Assembly: GCF_027497235.1 (NCBI RefSeq)
Contig: NZ_CP114902.1
Coordinates: 5,854,001 to 5,918,000, forward strand
Direction of reading: 5' to 3'
From: Micromonospora sp. WMMD1128
GTDB lineage: Bacteria; Actinomycetota; Actinomycetes; Mycobacteriales; Micromonosporaceae
DNA length: 64,000 bases
Made by a program: the position numbers and the translations under genes. The first letter of the stretch is position 1, and every line of letters begins with the position of its first letter. The notes under the pieces are model-generated. The model did no database searches and was not told the DNA's origin. It saw only the letters and a list, made by a program, of their open reading frames with translations. Below are positions 26,649 through 33,585 of this stretch, one piece after another.

Positions 26649-26970
26649 TTCGGGCTGCTGATCAGGGCAGCGGAGGGGACGACCGAGGTGCGAGACGGCC
26701 GTCCCCTCCGAGGCGCGTCAGCCGCGAGGTTGCAAAGCTGCGGGTCGATGACGTCGTCGTCTCGACAAAAGCCACGTCAACGGCGTGCGCAGCAGCCCCG
26801 ACGGCCCGGACGGGGCTGCCTTCCGGTCCCTGCAAACTTGATGGCGTGGATGGCTCAGCGGATGCCGATCAGGCGGCGCCCAGTGTTCGCAGCACTTACT
26901 GACGCGCCGCGCATCCAGGTTAGACGGTCAGTTACCGCCCTCTCACCGTTGGGTTGAGTACGCTGCCTCG
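26649..26970. other. Intergenic stretch: terminator, then left inverted repeat of element B and a leaderless-type promoter
   Basis: No intact gene. It contains a terminator hairpin (26671-26710), GC-rich sequence to 26830, the inverted-repeat arm 26834-26860, and the sequence TACGCT-6-GTG leading into the DUF3800 gene. GC falls noticeably after about 26900. Confidence 0.6.
26671..26710 (+). terminator. Terminator hairpin after the SH3-like gene
   Basis: CGGAGGGGACG (26671-26681) pairs exactly with CGTCCCCTCCG (26700-26710), 22 bases after the stop codon. Confidence 0.75.
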
Positions 26971-27684
26971 GTGCTGCTCGGCTATCTCGATGAGTCCTAC
27001 AGTGCGGATTGGTACTACATGGCTGCCCTGCTGTGTGACGGCACAGGAGCGCAAGCGATCACTACCGCGCTGGACGATGTCATCATCAAAGCCGTCAAGA
27101 GCCACGGCGTCGCCGAGGACGCCGAGCTGCACGGATATGAGCTGTTCCAGGGTGAAGGTTGGTGGCAGGATCTTGCTCCCCGCGCCCGGCTCGGTGTCTA
27201 CAACGACGCGTTCCAGGCGATCGGTCAACATGCAAGAGCGATCATCCTTCGCGGGGTCCATTCCGCAGGGCTGCGGCAGCGATACCTCACACCGGAACCG
27301 CCGCACTCGATTGTTCTCCTGCATCTACTGGAGCGGATTGACGACTACGCCAGATCCCAGGGAGAACATGTCCTGGTCATCGCCGACGAGGTCGGTGAAC
27401 AGGCAAAACACCGGTCAGACATGGCGATGTACCGCAGGTCTGGCACCTGGGGATACCGGGCGAAGAGGCTGACGCAAATCGTTGACACATTGCACTTCGC
27501 TCCATCGAGCGCTTCTCGCCTCGTCCAAGCGATCGATCTGGTCACCTTCCTGTACCGCCGCATGGAGTGCCACACGGAGACCACCTTGAGAGCCACCCGG
27601 GCCAACGACAACCTGTGGGCGCGCATAGAACCCAAGGTGCGGCATCGCCAGTGCTGGCATCCCGTCGCCCAGCAGCAGCGATAG
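26971..27684 (+). CDS. DUF3800 domain protein
   Basis: 237 residues. DUF3800 landmarks: GYLDES at the N-terminus (adjacent Asp-Glu), ELHGYELFQG (Glu/His), VLVIADEVGEQ (Asp-Glu) and a late SRLVQAIDLVTFLYRR helix with Asp. This spacing of conserved acids would suit a metal-dependent nuclease-like fold, but the family has no settled function. GTG 26971 lies six bases after TACGCT with no ribosome-binding site, so translation is probably leaderless. Codon use is less GC-biased than in neighbours, implying horizontal transfer. It ends in a strong terminator (27694). DUF3800 genes are frequent in mobile and defence-like regions. Confidence 0.85.
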   Translation: MLLGYLDESYSADWYYMAALLCDGTGAQAITTALDDVIIKAVKSHGVAEDAELHGYELFQGEGWWQDLAPRARLGVYNDAFQAIGQHARAIILRGVHSAGLRQRYLTPEPPHSIVLLHLLERIDDYARSQGEHVLVIADEVGEQAKHRSDMAMYRRSGTWGYRAKRLTQIVDTLHFAPSSASRLVQAIDLVTFLYRRMECHTETTLRATRANDNLWARIEPKVRHRQCWHPVAQQQR

Positions 27685-27693
27685 ATGCACGAA

Positions 27694-27713
27694 GGCCCCG
27701 CGTAAGCGGGGCC
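27694..27713 (+). terminator. Terminator hairpin after the DUF3800 gene
   Basis: GGCCCCGC-GTAA-GCGGGGCC, a perfect 8-bp stem with a tetraloop, ten bases after the stop. It could also serve the convergent GntR gene. Confidence 0.8.
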
Positions 27714-27842
27714 CAAGGCGGGTTCGGAAGAGAACTTCCTGCACCCATCATAGCGAGCCCCGACGAGGACAGACAGCTTTCCCTGAGTCCGAACCTCGCG
27801 CCTCACCCGATGGACGCCCTCTGCCTGATCTTCTACCGGCGC

Positions 27843-28070
27843 TCAGCTTCGAGGCAGATCGGCGACGAAGACGCCACGGCCGGGACGCCCCACCAGCAGG
27901 CCCTGCTCCCGCAGCCGCGCGACGGCTCGGCTGATCGTGGACTGCGACACGTCATAGTCGTCCGCGAGCTTTCGTCCGGAGGGAAGCTGAGAACCCGGCG
28001 GATAGGTGCCGTCCTTGATCTTCTTTGACAGGTCAGCGAGCAGCTCATCCATGGTGGGCGGGATAGGCAC
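27843..28070 (-). CDS. Minimal GntR-family regulator
   Basis: 75 residues consisting only of a GntR winged helix: LADLSKKIKDGTYPPGSQLPSGRKLADDYDVSQSTISRAVARLREQGLLVGRPGRGVFVAD. There is no effector domain; it resembles the short KorSA-like or antitoxin-like GntR proteins of actinobacterial mobile elements. GTG 28070 has AAGGGG upstream. It faces the DUF3800 gene convergently. Two TGACATAGGTG direct repeats upstream (28147, 28181) are candidate binding sites. Confidence 0.85.
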   Translation of the reverse strand: MPIPPTMDELLADLSKKIKDGTYPPGSQLPSGRKLADDYDVSQSTISRAVARLREQGLLVGRPGRGVFVADLPRS

Positions 28071-28146
28071 GTCGGGCCCCTTGCAGTCGGTTGGCCCGGC
28101 CAGTATCGATCAAGACGCTCGACAGAGGCAACGCATGTAGCACGGG

Positions 28147-28191
28147 TGACATAGGTGGGTAGATAACTCGGAGACGTGCTTGACATAGGTG
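28147..28191. promoter_or_regulatory. Two TGACATAGGTG direct repeats, candidate GntR operators
   Basis: TGACATAGGTG occurs at 28147-28157 and 28181-28191, start to start 34 bases (about three helical turns), in the AT-richer region between the divergent GntR and DivIVA-like genes. Confidence 0.55.
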
Positions 28192-28318
28192 ACTCGGTAG
28201 CAATACCGTCGCTCTCGGTGATGCGGTGCTGTTGCGGTCGGTTGGCGCCTCTCGTACCGGTCTCGCATCGCCGTCGGGACCCCACGCATCCGCGACCCTC
28301 TCGAAGGGCGGTCACCTC

Positions 28319-28594
28319 GTGCGCAACCTGTTCCGCCGGCCGACCCGCCGGCCCGACGAACCCCCACCGCCGTACCGCTCTCCGCTCCGTCCCGCGCAGG
28401 TGCGGGAACGCTGCTTCACCGTGCGCCGGCGCGGGCTCGACCCGGTCGAGACCCGCGCCTTCCTGCACCGCGTCGCCGACGAACTGGCCGTCGCGCAGGC
28501 CACCGTGGTCGCGTTGCGGGAGGAGAACGTACGCGTCAAGAACGCGCTCCGCGCCTGGCAGAGCGCCCAGTCGGCGCGGCACCGCTACCGATGA
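28319..28594 (+). CDS. Small DivIVA-domain protein
   Basis: 91 residues. The core RPAQVRERCFTVRRRGLDPVETRAFLHRVADELAVAQATVVALREENVRVKNALRAW is a DivIVA N-terminal motif followed by a short coiled coil; full-length DivIVA/Wag31 is far longer, so this is a stand-alone mini version. The N-terminus is basic and Pro-rich. GTG 28319 follows AAGGGCGG. It overlaps the next gene by ATGA. Possible membrane-curvature or polar role; inference only. Confidence 0.78.
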   Translation: MRNLFRRPTRRPDEPPPPYRSPLRPAQVRERCFTVRRRGLDPVETRAFLHRVADELAVAQATVVALREENVRVKNALRAWQSAQSARHRYR

Positions 28595-28860
28595 CCGAAC
28601 GTTGGGTGATCCACCTGCCGGTGACCGCGCCGGACCTGCACCGGGCGCGCATCTTCGCGCGTACCGCCGCCCGGGTGCTGGCCCAGATCAGCGCCCGGGT
28701 CGAGCCGGGCGGGGTGACCGTGTCAGCGGAGGACGCGCAGTGCGTACGCCATTGGGTCTTCTGCGATCGGCCGTTGACGGACGGCGGTGGGCGATGTGCG
28801 CTGCCGGTGGACCACGTCTCGGCGTGCGCCCGACGCGCGCCCTGGCTCCGACGACGCTGA
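28591..28860 (+). CDS. Hypothetical protein coupled to the DivIVA-like gene
   Basis: 89 residues, basic (many Arg), start ATGA overlapping the previous stop. It has VIHLPVTAPDLHRARIFARTAARVLAQISARVEPGGVTVSAEDAQCVRHWVFCDRPL and two further Cys near the C-terminus (RCALP, SACARR), possibly a metal site. No family recognised. The stop codon falls inside the right inverted repeat of element B. Confidence 0.65.
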   Translation: MTERWVIHLPVTAPDLHRARIFARTAARVLAQISARVEPGGVTVSAEDAQCVRHWVFCDRPLTDGGGRCALPVDHVSACARRAPWLRRR

Positions 28861-28931
28861 TCCATCCGCACCATCAAGTTTCTAGTCAACCGACCGCATA
28901 CCAACCTCGGGTTGAAGAGAGGGAGGCGCAG

Positions 28932-29174
28932 ATGAGGTACACGGCCACTTGCGTGCGCTCGGGCGGCTGGTGGGCGATCACCGTCCCCGAGGTCACCGGC
29001 GTGTTCTCCCAGGCACGGCGTCTCGACCAGGTCGAGGGGATGGCCCGCGAAGCCATCGCTCTGCTCCTCGACGTCGACCTGGGGAGCGCAAGGGTCGAGG
29101 TGCGGCCCGAGATGCCCGTCGTCAGAGGCGGTGGGTGTGCGGCGGGGCCGGGTGCGCGGGGTTGGCGTGGATGA
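28932..29174 (+). CDS. HicB-like antitoxin, apparently C-terminally truncated
   Basis: 80 residues. Residues 1-62 are a HicB/DUF1902-like fold: MRYTATCVRSGGWWAITVPEVTGVFSQARRLDQVEGMAREAIALLLDV, then VEVRPEMPV. Related actinobacterial proteins, as I recall them, continue with a helical and HTH part of 50-60 residues; here the reading is lost to a Gly/Ala-rich tail that overlaps the convergent gene by 53 bases. No hicA-like toxin neighbour is visible. ATG 28932 has GGGAGGCGC upstream. It is adjacent to the right end of element B, so truncation may be linked to that event. Confidence 0.65.
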   Translation: MRYTATCVRSGGWWAITVPEVTGVFSQARRLDQVEGMAREAIALLLDVDLGSARVEVRPEMPVVRGGGCAAGPGARGWRG

Positions 29175-29838
29175 GGATCCGGGCGCCGGCGGATAGCGGC
29201 GCGAGCAGCCACTTCAACGGCTGCTCGTGCTCGGCCGGGTCGACGAGCAGGCGGTTACCGGCGCGCAGGTCGAGTTGCCCGGCGATCTCCGCGGCCAGTC
29301 GCCGCCACGCGCCGAAGCTGGTGCCGTCCGCGGTGGCCGGGTCGGCCGGGTCGACGGCGGTGTAGTCCGGCGGGTCGGCGGGGTGCCGCGACACCTCGGC
29401 CGACCAGTCCAGCCAGCCCGCCGGCACCGCGTCGAGCGCGCCGGGGCCGGTGCCGACCAGGTAGCGGTGCGTCCCCTCGGGTACGTCCTCCAGCCAGTCG
29501 TCGAGGCGGTCCGGGGTCACGAACACCGCGTCGTAGGGCCGGTCCGCGCCCGGCTCCAGCACCGGCAGCCCGGCCAGCGCCCGGGGCCGGAAGGAGACCG
29601 TGAGCCCGACCGACCAGGCCCCGAGCAGCACCGCCGCGGCGCGCCAGTGCGGCGGCAGCAGCACCGCCACCCGGTCGCCGGGGCGTAGCCCGCAGCCGTC
29701 GCGCAGCAACCCGGCGCTGCGGGCCGTCCAGGCGCCCAGCTCCGACGCGGTCAGCTCGGCGCGCTCGCCGGTGGCGTCGTCGAGGTAGCTGAGCAACGGC
29801 TCGTCGGTGGTGACGGGGGTGGGCGCGGGCGCTGTCAT
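29122..29838 (-). CDS. TIGR03089-like protein (partial AMP-ligase fold)
   Basis: 238 residues matching the N-terminal portion of AMP-dependent synthetases without the catalytic loop: LTASELGAWTARSAGLLRDGCGLRPGDRVAVLLPPHWRAAAVLLGAWSVGL, then GTSFGAWRRLAAEIAGQLDLRAGNRLLVDPAEHEQPLKWLLAPLSAGARILI. This layout is that of the actinobacterial TIGR03089 family, of unknown function. ATG 29838 follows GGGAGGAGC; the longer frame to 29871 begins in the preceding intergenic DNA. Confidence 0.82.
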   Translation of the reverse strand: MTAPAPTPVTTDEPLLSYLDDATGERAELTASELGAWTARSAGLLRDGCGLRPGDRVAVLLPPHWRAAAVLLGAWSVGLTVSFRPRALAGLPVLEPGADRPYDAVFVTPDRLDDWLEDVPEGTHRYLVGTGPGALDAVPAGWLDWSAEVSRHPADPPDYTAVDPADPATADGTSFGAWRRLAAEIAGQLDLRAGNRLLVDPAEHEQPLKWLLAPLSAGARILIHANPAHPAPPHTHRL

Positions 29839-29867
29839 CGGACGTGCTCCTCCCTGGCGGGGTCGCC

Positions 29868-30446
29868 TCACCCTAGCCGGGCGAATCGGTCCACCAGGAG
29901 AGCCAGGCGTCGCTCGTGGTCGGCCCGCCGGAGCCGCCCGTTGCGCATCAGCGTGATCAGGCCGTGCAATCCACTCCAGAACGTCTCGGTGAATGTCCCC
30001 AGGTCGTTGTCCCCGGCGAACGGGCGCAGGGTCTCGGCCAGTTGGGCGAAGCCCCGGGCCAGGTCGACCGGGACGTCCTGGGTGGCGAAGGGCAACTCGA
30101 CGGCGAGGGTGAACATCGCGTCGTAGAGGGCGGGCCGGCGCTCGGCGAACGCGACGTACGCCCGGGCGACGTCGGCCACCGCGCGGCGCGGGTCGGTCGC
30201 GGCGGTCCGGACGGCGGTGAGGTCGTCGGCGAGGTCCCCGAAGCCTTCCACGGCGACCGCCGCCATGATGGCGTCCTTGCCCTTGAAGTGGCTGTAGAGG
30301 ACGGGCTGGCTGTATTCGATCTCGGCGGCGAGCCGGCGGGTGGTGACCGCGTCCCAGCCCTCCGACTCGGCCAGCTCGCGGGCCGTGGCGACGATCGCCC
30401 GCTCGCGCTCCGCCCGCTCCCGCTCCCGGCGCGCCTGAATCGACAT
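29868..30446 (-). CDS. TetR family transcriptional regulator
   Basis: 192 residues. The N-terminal HTH is clear (IVATARELAESEGWDAVTTRRLAAEIEYSQPVLYSHFKGKDAIMAAVAVEGF), followed by a TetR_C-like helical ligand domain. It is transcribed away from a DUF4267 gene, and the region between holds two CTAGC-N3-GCTAG palindromes that are probably its operators, so it likely represses itself and the divergent gene. Confidence 0.92.
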   Translation of the reverse strand: MSIQARRERERAERERAIVATARELAESEGWDAVTTRRLAAEIEYSQPVLYSHFKGKDAIMAAVAVEGFGDLADDLTAVRTAATDPRRAVADVARAYVAFAERRPALYDAMFTLAVELPFATQDVPVDLARGFAQLAETLRPFAGDNDLGTFTETFWSGLHGLITLMRNGRLRRADHERRLALLVDRFARLG

Positions 30447-30456
30447 GACCGAGACT

Positions 30457-30519
30457 CTAGCACCGCTAGCCAGACTGCCGATGCTCTGCTAGCGTCGCCT
30501 TCACATCTAGCAGCGCTAG
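30457..30519. promoter_or_regulatory. Paired TetR operators
   Basis: CTAGC-ACC-GCTAG (30457-30469) and CTAGC-AGC-GCTAG (30507-30519) are palindromes 50 bases apart, one beside the tetR start and the other directly before the DUF4267 ribosome-binding site. A half-site GCTAGC lies between them (30488). Confidence 0.78.
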
Positions 30520-30534
30520 CTTTTGGAGTCGGTC

Positions 30535-30909
30535 ATGCTCAGCTCCCTCGCCTACGGGCTCGCCATCGTCCTCAACCTGTTCATCGTCTTCATCGGCGCG
30601 CGTTTCCTCGTGGCGCCCCGGGCCTCCGCCGCCGGCTACGGCGTCCCGGCGGCGGAGGGCGGAGGCGACCCCGCCTACCTCACGATCAAGGGCGTGCGCG
30701 ACCTCACCTACGGCCTGGTCGGCCTCGCCCTGATCGCCTTCACCAACGCCGAAGCGGTCGCCTGGTTCATGCTCGTCGTCACGCTGGCCCCGCTCGCCGA
30801 CACCGTCATCGTGCTCCGGCACGGCGGCACCCGCGCCACCGCCTTCGGCATCCACTTCGCCACCGCCGTGGTCATGCTCCTCGACACCGCCCTGCTGTTC
30901 GCCCTCTAG
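30535..30909 (+). CDS. DUF4267 family membrane protein
   Basis: 124 residues with four hydrophobic segments; SLAYGLAIVLNLFIVFIGARFLVAPRASAAGYGVP and YLTIKGVRDLTYGLVGLALIAF are the family signature. Function unknown; these small proteins are often paired with TetR regulators, as here. ATG 30535 follows TTGGAG, itself directly after the second TetR operator, so repression would block initiation. Confidence 0.85.
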   Translation: MLSSLAYGLAIVLNLFIVFIGARFLVAPRASAAGYGVPAAEGGGDPAYLTIKGVRDLTYGLVGLALIAFTNAEAVAWFMLVVTLAPLADTVIVLRHGGTRATAFGIHFATAVVMLLDTALLFAL

Positions 30910-30950
30910 ACGCCGGCCGCCCAGCGGCGTCGGCCACCGAAGAGAGCGCC

Positions 30951-30989
30951 CCCGGGTCCGCGAACGTCGACTTTGGTCGCGGACCCGGG
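30951..30989 (+). terminator. Terminator hairpin after the DUF4267 gene
   Basis: CCCGGGTCCGCGA (30951-30963) is exactly complementary to TCGCGGACCCGGG (30977-30989). Confidence 0.75.
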
Positions 30990-31038
30990 CGGCCGATGGC
31001 CGTATCGGCGAGCCGGGCGGCTACGGCACGGTGCGGGC

Positions 31039-31729
31039 ATGACGACCGAACCCCTGCGCCGCCGGCTCCTCCCGGCGATCGCGCTGCTGCTGCTCGCGCC
31101 CTGGTCGAGTCGTACCTCGGTGCGGGTCGCCGGTCGCGGCCCTGGCTGGGCCGCCCGGGGCTGGCCGTGGCCGCGCTGCTCTGGCTCGGCGGCAGCCTGC
31201 TGATCTTCGCCGACGACGGAGGCCGCAAGGGTTTCAGGCCTCGCCGGTCCAGCTCGTGTTCGCCGCCGGGGTGGCGCTGGCCCTGATCGCCGCCGCCCTG
31301 CTGCGCCGCCGTGGCCACGTCGACACCGGTGCCGCGACCGCGCCCCGGCCGGTGTGGGCGGGGCTGCTGGTCGCGGTCGCGTACGCCGGGGCAAGCACCC
31401 TGTCGGGCTGGCCGGGGATCGGGGTCGCGCTCGCCCTCGCCGCAGTCACCGCCGTCCTGCTCACGCGCTGGTCCCGGCGGCCCGGCTGGGGACAACTGCA
31501 CGTACTCGCCGCCGGCTCGGCGAGCGTGCTCGCCGCGGCCGTCTCCGCGTACGACGTGCCGACCTACTCCCCGTCGAGCCCGGCCGCGGACCTGACGGGT
31601 GACGTGGCGATCAGCGTGATCGTGCTGCTCCTGGTGGGCGGCGCGTGGTGGCGGATCAGCGGGCGGGCAGCTCGGGACCGCCGTCGAGCAGCGGAGCCAG
31701 CAGGTCACCCTGCTTCGCCACCCGCGTGA
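31039..31729 (+). pseudogene. Frameshifted membrane-protein gene
   Basis: Three pieces in different frames together read like one multi-pass membrane protein: TTEPLRRRLLPAIALLLLAP (from ATG 31039), then LVESYLGAGRRSRPWLGRPGLAVAALLWLGGSLLIFADDGG (to about 31235), then VFAAGVALALIAAALLRRRGHVDTG through VLLLVGGAWWRISG (31256-31729). Each is strongly hydrophobic and GC3-rich, and each runs into a stop or nonsense outside its stretch. At least two frameshifts, and possibly an internal deletion between the first and second parts, are needed. Sequencing error is an alternative. The tail overlaps the convergent polymerase gene by 74 bases. Confidence 0.55.
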
Positions 31730-32570
31730 GCACCTCGGCGGCGGTGTAGGGGCGGGTCGACGGCCGCTTCCCGGCCGCGCCGGCCTCCACCTCGTCCCAG
31801 GTCAACGGCGTGGACACGGCCGGCACCGGCTGGGCGCGCAGCGAGTACGGCGCCACAGTCGTCTTCGCCGCGTTGTTCTGACTCCAGTCGATGAAGATCT
31901 TGCCGGGGCGCAGGTTCTTCGCCATCTTCGACACGACCAGCTTCGGGTGCGCCTGCTCCAGCTCCCGGGCGACGCCCCGGGCGTAACCGGAGACGACCTC
32001 CGCGTCCTGCGTGCCGGCGATCGGGCAGCAGAGTTGCATGCCCTTCTTCCCGGACGTCTTCGGGTAGGCGTCGATGCCGTCAGCGGCCAGCCGGTCACGC
32101 ATCAGCAACGCCACCTGGCAGCACTGCTTCAACGCGGCCGGGGCGCCCGGGTCCAGGTCGACCACCATCACGTCCGGGTGCGCGCCGATCTTCCACTGCG
32201 GCGTGTGCAGCTCCAACGCGGCCAGGTTCGCCAACCAGACCAGGGTGGGCAACTCGTCGCAGACCACGTAGTCGATGGTCTCCCGCCCCTTGCTCGACCC
32301 GGGGGCGGGCAGGTTCTCCGTGCGTACCCAACCGGGGGTCGCGGCGGGTGCGTTCTTCTCGAAGAACGAGCCGCCCTCGACGCCGTTGGGAAAGCGGATC
32401 CGGGTGAGCGCGCGGTCGCGCAGGTGTGGCAGCAGCACCGGGGCGATCCGGGTGTAGTAGTCGACCACCTCGCCCTTGGTGAAACCCGCCTTCGGGAAGA
32501 GCACCTTGTCCAGGTTCGAAAGCTCCAGCGCGCGTCCCTCGACGTCGACCCTGAACCGGTCAGTCGGCAT
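31656..32570 (-). CDS. ligD: NHEJ DNA polymerase (LigD polymerase domain)
   Basis: 304 residues corresponding to the primase-polymerase domain of LigD as a separate protein. Landmarks: LSNLDKVLFPKAGFTKGEVVDYY, RFPNGVEGGSFFEKNAP, the metal motif VVDLDPG (D-x-D), KTSGKKGMQL (phosphate binding) and FIDWSQNNAAKTTVAPYSLRA. Role: adds ribo/deoxynucleotides at double-strand break ends with Ku. The ATG at 32570 overlaps the upstream ligase stop by 11 bases, so the two are co-translated. Confidence 0.94.
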   Translation of the reverse strand: MPTDRFRVDVEGRALELSNLDKVLFPKAGFTKGEVVDYYTRIAPVLLPHLRDRALTRIRFPNGVEGGSFFEKNAPAATPGWVRTENLPAPGSSKGRETIDYVVCDELPTLVWLANLAALELHTPQWKIGAHPDVMVVDLDPGAPAALKQCCQVALLMRDRLAADGIDAYPKTSGKKGMQLCCPIAGTQDAEVVSGYARGVARELEQAHPKLVVSKMAKNLRPGKIFIDWSQNNAAKTTVAPYSLRAQPVPAVSTPLTWDEVEAGAAGKRPSTRPYTAAEVLTRVAKQGDLLAPLLDGGPELPAR

Positions 32571-33498
32571 CGTCGACCTCCTCGGGCGGCTTGTCCGGGC
32601 GCAGGCGCAGGACCCGCGGAAAGCGCAGCCGGCCGTCCGGGGTGCGCTGGCCGTACTTGACCTCCACCACGACCCGGGGTGATACCCAGATCGCGCCCCG
32701 CGCATCCTCGCGCGGCACTCCGGCGGCGAACGGCGAACCGGCGGCACGCAGCGGTTCCAACTCGCGTAGCAGCTCCCGCTCGATCGCCGCGCCGATCCCG
32801 CCGCCGACCCGCCCCCGGTAGACCAGCCGCCCGTCCGGCCCCGGCACGCCGACGAGCAGCCCGCCGATCCGGCGCGCGCCGGGCCGCCAACCGCCGACCA
32901 CGAAGTCGCCGGTTACCTCCAACTTGACCTTCACCCAGTCCGGCGAGCGCACCCCGGGCCGGTAGACGGAGTCGGCCCGCTTGGCCATCACCCCCTCCAG
33001 CCCGTGCTCGCCCGCCGCCGCGTAGGTGGCCGGGCCGTCGGTGAAGACCGGCGGCACCGCCCACCGGGCGGCGCCCAACCCGAGCGACTCCAGCGCCGCC
33101 CGCCGCTCCCGCCACGGCCGGGGGGTCAGATCCACGCCGTCGAGCCGCAACAGGTCGAAGATCATGTACGTGACGGGTACGGTCGCCGCGAGCCGCGCCG
33201 CTTTCGCCGCATTACGCACGTGCATCCGCTCGGCCAGCGCGGTGAACGACGGCTGCCCGTCGGTGAAGAGCACCACCTCGCCGTCGAGCAGCGCGTCGTC
33301 GACCTGCTCGGCCAGGTTGAGCAGTTCCGGGTACGCGGTGGTGATCTCGACCCCGGACCGGGCGTAGAAGTGCCGGTCGCCGTGGGAGATGTCGGCGAGC
33401 GCGCGGACCCCGTCCCACTTGAACTCGTACGCCCACGCGGCACCCGCCGGGAGCTGCCCGGTCATCGCGAGCATCGGCTTCAACGGCGCGCCGGGCAC
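32560..33498 (-). CDS. ATP-dependent DNA ligase (LigD ligase domain)
   Basis: 312 residues: nucleotidyltransferase domain with the adenylated Lys in EFKWDGVRAL (KxDGxR, about residue 27), LLDGEVVLF (motif III), EGVMAKRADS (motif IV) and WVKVK (motif V), then an OB-fold with DFVVGGWRPG. It lacks polymerase and nuclease domains. The GTG at 33498 sits on top of an AGGAGG, so the true start may be TTG 33483 or ATG 33474 (residue 9), which would space correctly. Seals breaks in NHEJ. Confidence 0.92.
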   Translation of the reverse strand: MPGAPLKPMLAMTGQLPAGAAWAYEFKWDGVRALADISHGDRHFYARSGVEITTAYPELLNLAEQVDDALLDGEVVLFTDGQPSFTALAERMHVRNAAKAARLAATVPVTYMIFDLLRLDGVDLTPRPWRERRAALESLGLGAARWAVPPVFTDGPATYAAAGEHGLEGVMAKRADSVYRPGVRSPDWVKVKLEVTGDFVVGGWRPGARRIGGLLVGVPGPDGRLVYRGRVGGGIGAAIERELLRELEPLRAAGSPFAAGVPREDARGAIWVSPRVVVEVKYGQRTPDGRLRFPRVLRLRPDKPPEEVDDAD

Positions 33499-33585
33499 CT
33501 CCTGACTGTAGTTGCACGCCGAAGGGCGTGCGCCTCGTTCGATCGTTTGCGATTCTGGTCTTCAGCCGGGGAGAGGAGCACGGGG

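Larger units (their letters stand above)
26834..28881. mobile_element. 2-kb segment between 27-bp inverted repeats (element B)
   Basis: 26834-26860 (AAACTTGATGGCGTGGATGG...) and 28855-28881 are inverted repeats matching at 24 of 27 positions. The shared AAACTTGATG-G/A-CGTG core is also the end sequence of element A. Inside lie a DUF3800 gene with visibly lower GC, a minimal GntR regulator, a DivIVA-like small gene and an 89-residue gene whose stop is within the right repeat. No transposase is present, so any mobility would need help in trans. An alternative reading is two scattered copies of one short repeat family. Confidence 0.5.

Noticed and set aside
26688..26957. 89-residue + strand frame before the DUF3800 gene
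   Set aside because: No ribosome-binding site, mixed composition, and it crosses the terminator and the inverted repeat.
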